Positions 26,169-28,688 of a stretch of 28,688 nucleotides of DNA are shown one piece after another. Numbering within the stretch: the stretch's first letter is position 1; each line of letters opens with the position of its first letter. The translations under genes and the position numbers were made by a program. The notes under the pieces were generated by a model. It ran no database searches. It had not been told where the DNA came from and saw only the letters and a list, made by a program, of their open reading frames with translations. The DNA is from Gonapodya prolifera JEL478 (lineage: Eukaryota > Monoblepharomycota > Monoblepharidomycetes > Monoblepharidales > Gonapodyaceae), in assembly GCA_001574975.1 (NCBI GenBank), contig KQ965791.1, positions 152,849 to 181,536 on the forward strand. The letters run 5' to 3'.

Positions 26169-27278
26169 TGCCACCAGGGTGGCAGAGATGGTGTAACTTG
26201 AGTGATTTGTGGGGACGTTGCTGGGGTTAGAGCCACTTGGTATGGTATATATGTACATTCATACGTGTTTTAATATCGAAACGGTCACCTCCACGATATT
26301 GTAGTACCGGTCGTTGTCTTTGTCGAGGTTGAACCTTTCGAATCTCGCGGCCGGCGAAAACGTACCTCGCCACTAACTCCCGCCCTCACGTCCGCCATTC
26401 GAACTCATGCTCCTCGGCGGCTTCGTCAACACCGCCGTATTTTTCATTTTCGACCCCATAGCGCGCAAAATCGCAACGGGGCTCTGGAAGCCCCCGAGAC
26501 GTCGCACGTCACAACCAGCAAATCGCGACCACCAACGTCTCCTACCGAACTTTCGCCCAGGAGTCTGACGGTGCTGGAAGTCGCCGCGGCAATGGAGCAG
26601 CAGCAGGACGTGCCTGCACCGTGGGGATGAAGGGTGAAGCCTGTGCTTCGAAAGATTGCGAGGAGTCGGCAGTGACTGTGAGGGAGATGTCGACAGTCCA
26701 GGACCGCGGTGACGTGGTTCCCGCTCGCAGCAGCAATCACGATTTTGGATTCGGGAGTCAAGTTTTGTAGCATGATAATTTGCAGACTTGTTAATATTCA
26801 AAGTAATTTTAGTTAAAACGAACGTTATATCGATCAAACAACGTTCAGCGTGGCACGACACCTTGCAGACACGTGAACTTCAGAGTCCAAAGATCATTTC
26901 AATTCTCCACGTCTTATTTAATTTGTGTTATTCACAGCAGGTGGATACATTTTATATCATCTAGTCAGCTACCTGGATTTTGCGGTTTTCATTCTCCCTC
27001 TCAAAAACTCGGCCACCACCATTGATGAAATTCCGCCTCGAAGAGGTTGAACAACATGCCGCTCCCAAAATCGTAAGTTTTGGCCGGTGTTGAAAAACAG
27101 CCCAACGCAAAGTTTTTTTTTTCGTTTTCGTTTTGGTTTTGGATGTAAGTTTATGGCTTCCACCTTCCCGCTGCTCGTCTCTGCCGGGCATGGAACCACG
27201 GACGGAGAATCGCGCATGAGGTTGCAGGTCACCCTGCGAAGCTGCCTCGATCTCGCTCACCTTTCAAAGATATTGGTC
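26169..27278. other. Unannotated 1.1 kb between the G-gamma gene and RPB1
   Basis: Convergent 3' regions. The G-gamma 3' untranslated region lies on the left and that of RPB1 on the right. A plus-strand frame at 26407 (MLLGGFVNTAVFFIFDPIAR) and another reading SKSRPPTSPTELSPRSL to APWG near 26630 are open but have no family match and no clear splice links. A short plus-strand frame (MKFRLEEVEQHAAPKI, from 27025) is followed by a good donor, GTAAGT, but I could not find a convincing next exon. A T-rich run (27112-27123) lies between. Confidence 0.35.
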
Positions 27279-28688
27279 TTACTTCTTCCGGGACCCATTG
27301 ACGCCGTTCGACGTGGACGAGCCTCCAGCACTGGCATTCGGTGATTTGGGCGTGGTCGGGGAGTAAATGGGCGATGCCGAGCTGTATGCTGGTGAAGGGG
27401 CGATTGAAGAAGGGTATTATCGGTGTGACAGTAGTGATGGGTGCACGAGAGAGTAAACTACTCACGACTGTACGATGGACTTGTAGCTCCGGCACTTGAC
27501 GGAGAATAGGTAAGGCCAGCGCCCGACGCCCCAGTTGCAGCGCCTCCTGTGATTCCAGCGATTCCGGGACTGGTCGGGGAGTAGCTCGGGCTCGTGGGCG
27601 AATACGACGGTGACGTGGGAGAGTATGAGGGCGATGTAGCTGGTGGTAGAACATGCAATGAGAAAGGTGCGTCGATCCGAGAATAAAAGTTTACATACGA
27701 GAGTATGACGGGCTCGTCGCTTCATTGCGAGAATTGAGCTGAGATGAGCGGATGGAATTTTGAGTTCGATTGAATGCTGCACTTACGTGAATACGAAGGG
27801 CTCGTCGCTGAAAAAGGGATGTATACAGTTTCACGGTTCCATAGGAACTAATGGAGTGCACTCACGTGAATACTGTGGACTGGTCGGTGAATACGCCGGG
27901 CTCGTCGGAGAGTACGACGGGCTCGTTGGGGAGTACGACGGACTGGTGGGAGAGTAAGATGGGCTCGTGGGCGAGTACGAAGGAGACGTCGCTTAAATAA
28001 CGAACAAGGGAGAGAGCATCAAAGCAACAAGGTCTATGATATCTTGGCTCCGGCGACTCACGTGAATACGACGGCGAAGTCGGAGAGTATGACGGGCTCG
28101 ACGGGGAATAACTTGGACTCGTTGGAGAGTATGAAGGGCTGGTGGGCGAGTAAGATGGACTCGTTGGACTATACTGTGGACTTGTCGGTGAGTAGGATGG
28201 AGATGTCGGTGAATAAGAGGGCGAGGTAGGCGAGTACGAAGGCGAAGTTGGAGAATATGATGGCGACGTCGGGGAGTATCCTGGAGAAGTCGGAGAGTAT
28301 CCCGGTGACGTTGGACTGGAACAATTTCGTGAGTTGAATTCATGATGAGGAGCGCTTGCTACACTTACGAATAACCTGGGCTCGTAGGGCTGAAGGAAGT
28401 CGGGTGCGTTGAGAACAAAGTGTGTGATTCATGTCAAATCTTGACAACTCACGAATATCCCGGACTCGTAGGATTGTAACCCGGAGTGTAAGCTCCAGGT
28501 GTACCAGGCGTTCCAACATACGGGGAATATGCTCCAGTCACTCCACCTGGAGTCCACCTTCCGGTTTCTCTTCCGGCATCTGGCCCGATGGGAGAGAATT
28601 GAGGCTCGCCGTACTGGCCATCGTAGTAACCTTGCTGTCCCGCGGGGCTATTGGGGTACAACTGAGCACCTGATGGAGACATCGGAGC
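27279..28688 (-). CDS. RPB1: RNA polymerase II largest subunit (RPB1), C-terminal part, cut by the window edge
   Basis: Eight exons on the minus strand: 28688-28453 (partial), 28389-28369, 28315-28062, 27991-27866, 27807-27787, 27719-27699, 27639-27466 and 27388-27279. All introns are GT-AG and all phases agree. They encode the linker ([33 protein letters not shown]) and the C-terminal heptad domain: about 25 copies of YSPTSPS, with Gly, Gln or Ala at position 7 in a few, then [34 protein letters not shown] and the basic end SRKK. The stop is TAA at 27279. The domain is the platform for phosphorylation-dependent mRNA capping, splicing and 3' processing. The heptad number is close to the 26 of budding yeast. 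Three heptads sit on separate 21-nt exons (28389, 27807 and 27719). The catalytic part of the gene lies outside the window. Confidence 0.95.

Noticed and set aside
26373-26861. 162-residue minus-strand frame
   Set aside because: Composition is Arg/Ser/Cys-rich without any motif, and there is no conserved counterpart or splice support.
27229-28343. Several Arg/His-rich or Gly/Tyr-rich frames over the RPB1 tail
   Set aside because: They are other-frame readings of the heptad repeats and read through splice sites that keep phase.
27279-28460. CRISPR-like or satellite tandem array
   Set aside because: The periodic 21-base pattern is the codon repeat of the RPB1 heptads, interrupted by GT-AG introns.

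Overview
The window looks like nuclear DNA of a mushroom-forming basidiomycete (Agaricomycetes type). The evidence is short GT-AG introns of about 40-110 nt, several very small exons, decaying F-box, MYND-finger and aldo/keto-reductase copies, short LTR elements with TG...CA ends, and a YSPTSPS-tailed RNA polymerase II gene. There are no operons and no bacterial signals. All exon structures given here were read by eye from reading frames, splice sites and remembered family motifs; no search was run.

Layout. 1-341: start of an acidic unknown protein leaving the left edge (-). 956-2045: broken leucine-rich gene (+). 2106-2448: old solo LTR. 2543-4282: intact intronless ankyrin-repeat protein (+). 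4592-5769: unknown multi-exon gene (+). 6169-7923: aldo/keto reductase pseudogene (-). 8077-14736: a unit bounded by two near-identical direct LTRs, with a primer-binding-site-like sequence just inside the left LTR, a purine tract just before the right LTR and matching GTAC outside. Its interior shows no gag-pol. Instead it holds a frameshifted F-box copy (-), an intact 400-residue F-box gene (-), a second truncated aldo/keto reductase (+) and a second F-box copy (-). Sequence gaps (N) fall at the same point of both LTRs, so the assembly here needs checking. 15140-17107: mitochondrial carrier related to aspartate/glutamate carriers (-). 17900-19960 and 20665-23150: two diverged copies of one segment, each ending in a dead MYND-finger gene. 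One copy carries a clean solo LTR; the other carries a 0.8-kb insertion with a half RING finger and a 5S rRNA-like gene. 23490-25188: enoyl-CoA hydratase/isomerase (+). 25717-26168: G-protein gamma subunit (+). 27279-28688: 3' end of the RNA polymerase II largest subunit, with the whole C-terminal heptad domain (-).

The right-hand 5 kb (lipid enzyme, G gamma, RPB1) and the carrier are ordinary housekeeping genes. Everything between about 6 and 23 kb, apart from the carrier and one F-box gene, is an accessory zone of duplication, retroelement insertion and gene decay. The strongest candidates for something new are the LTR-bounded unit with F-box and reductase cargo, the RPB1 tail in which single heptads are encoded by separate 21-nt exons, and the RING/5S insertion flanked by 14-bp direct repeats.
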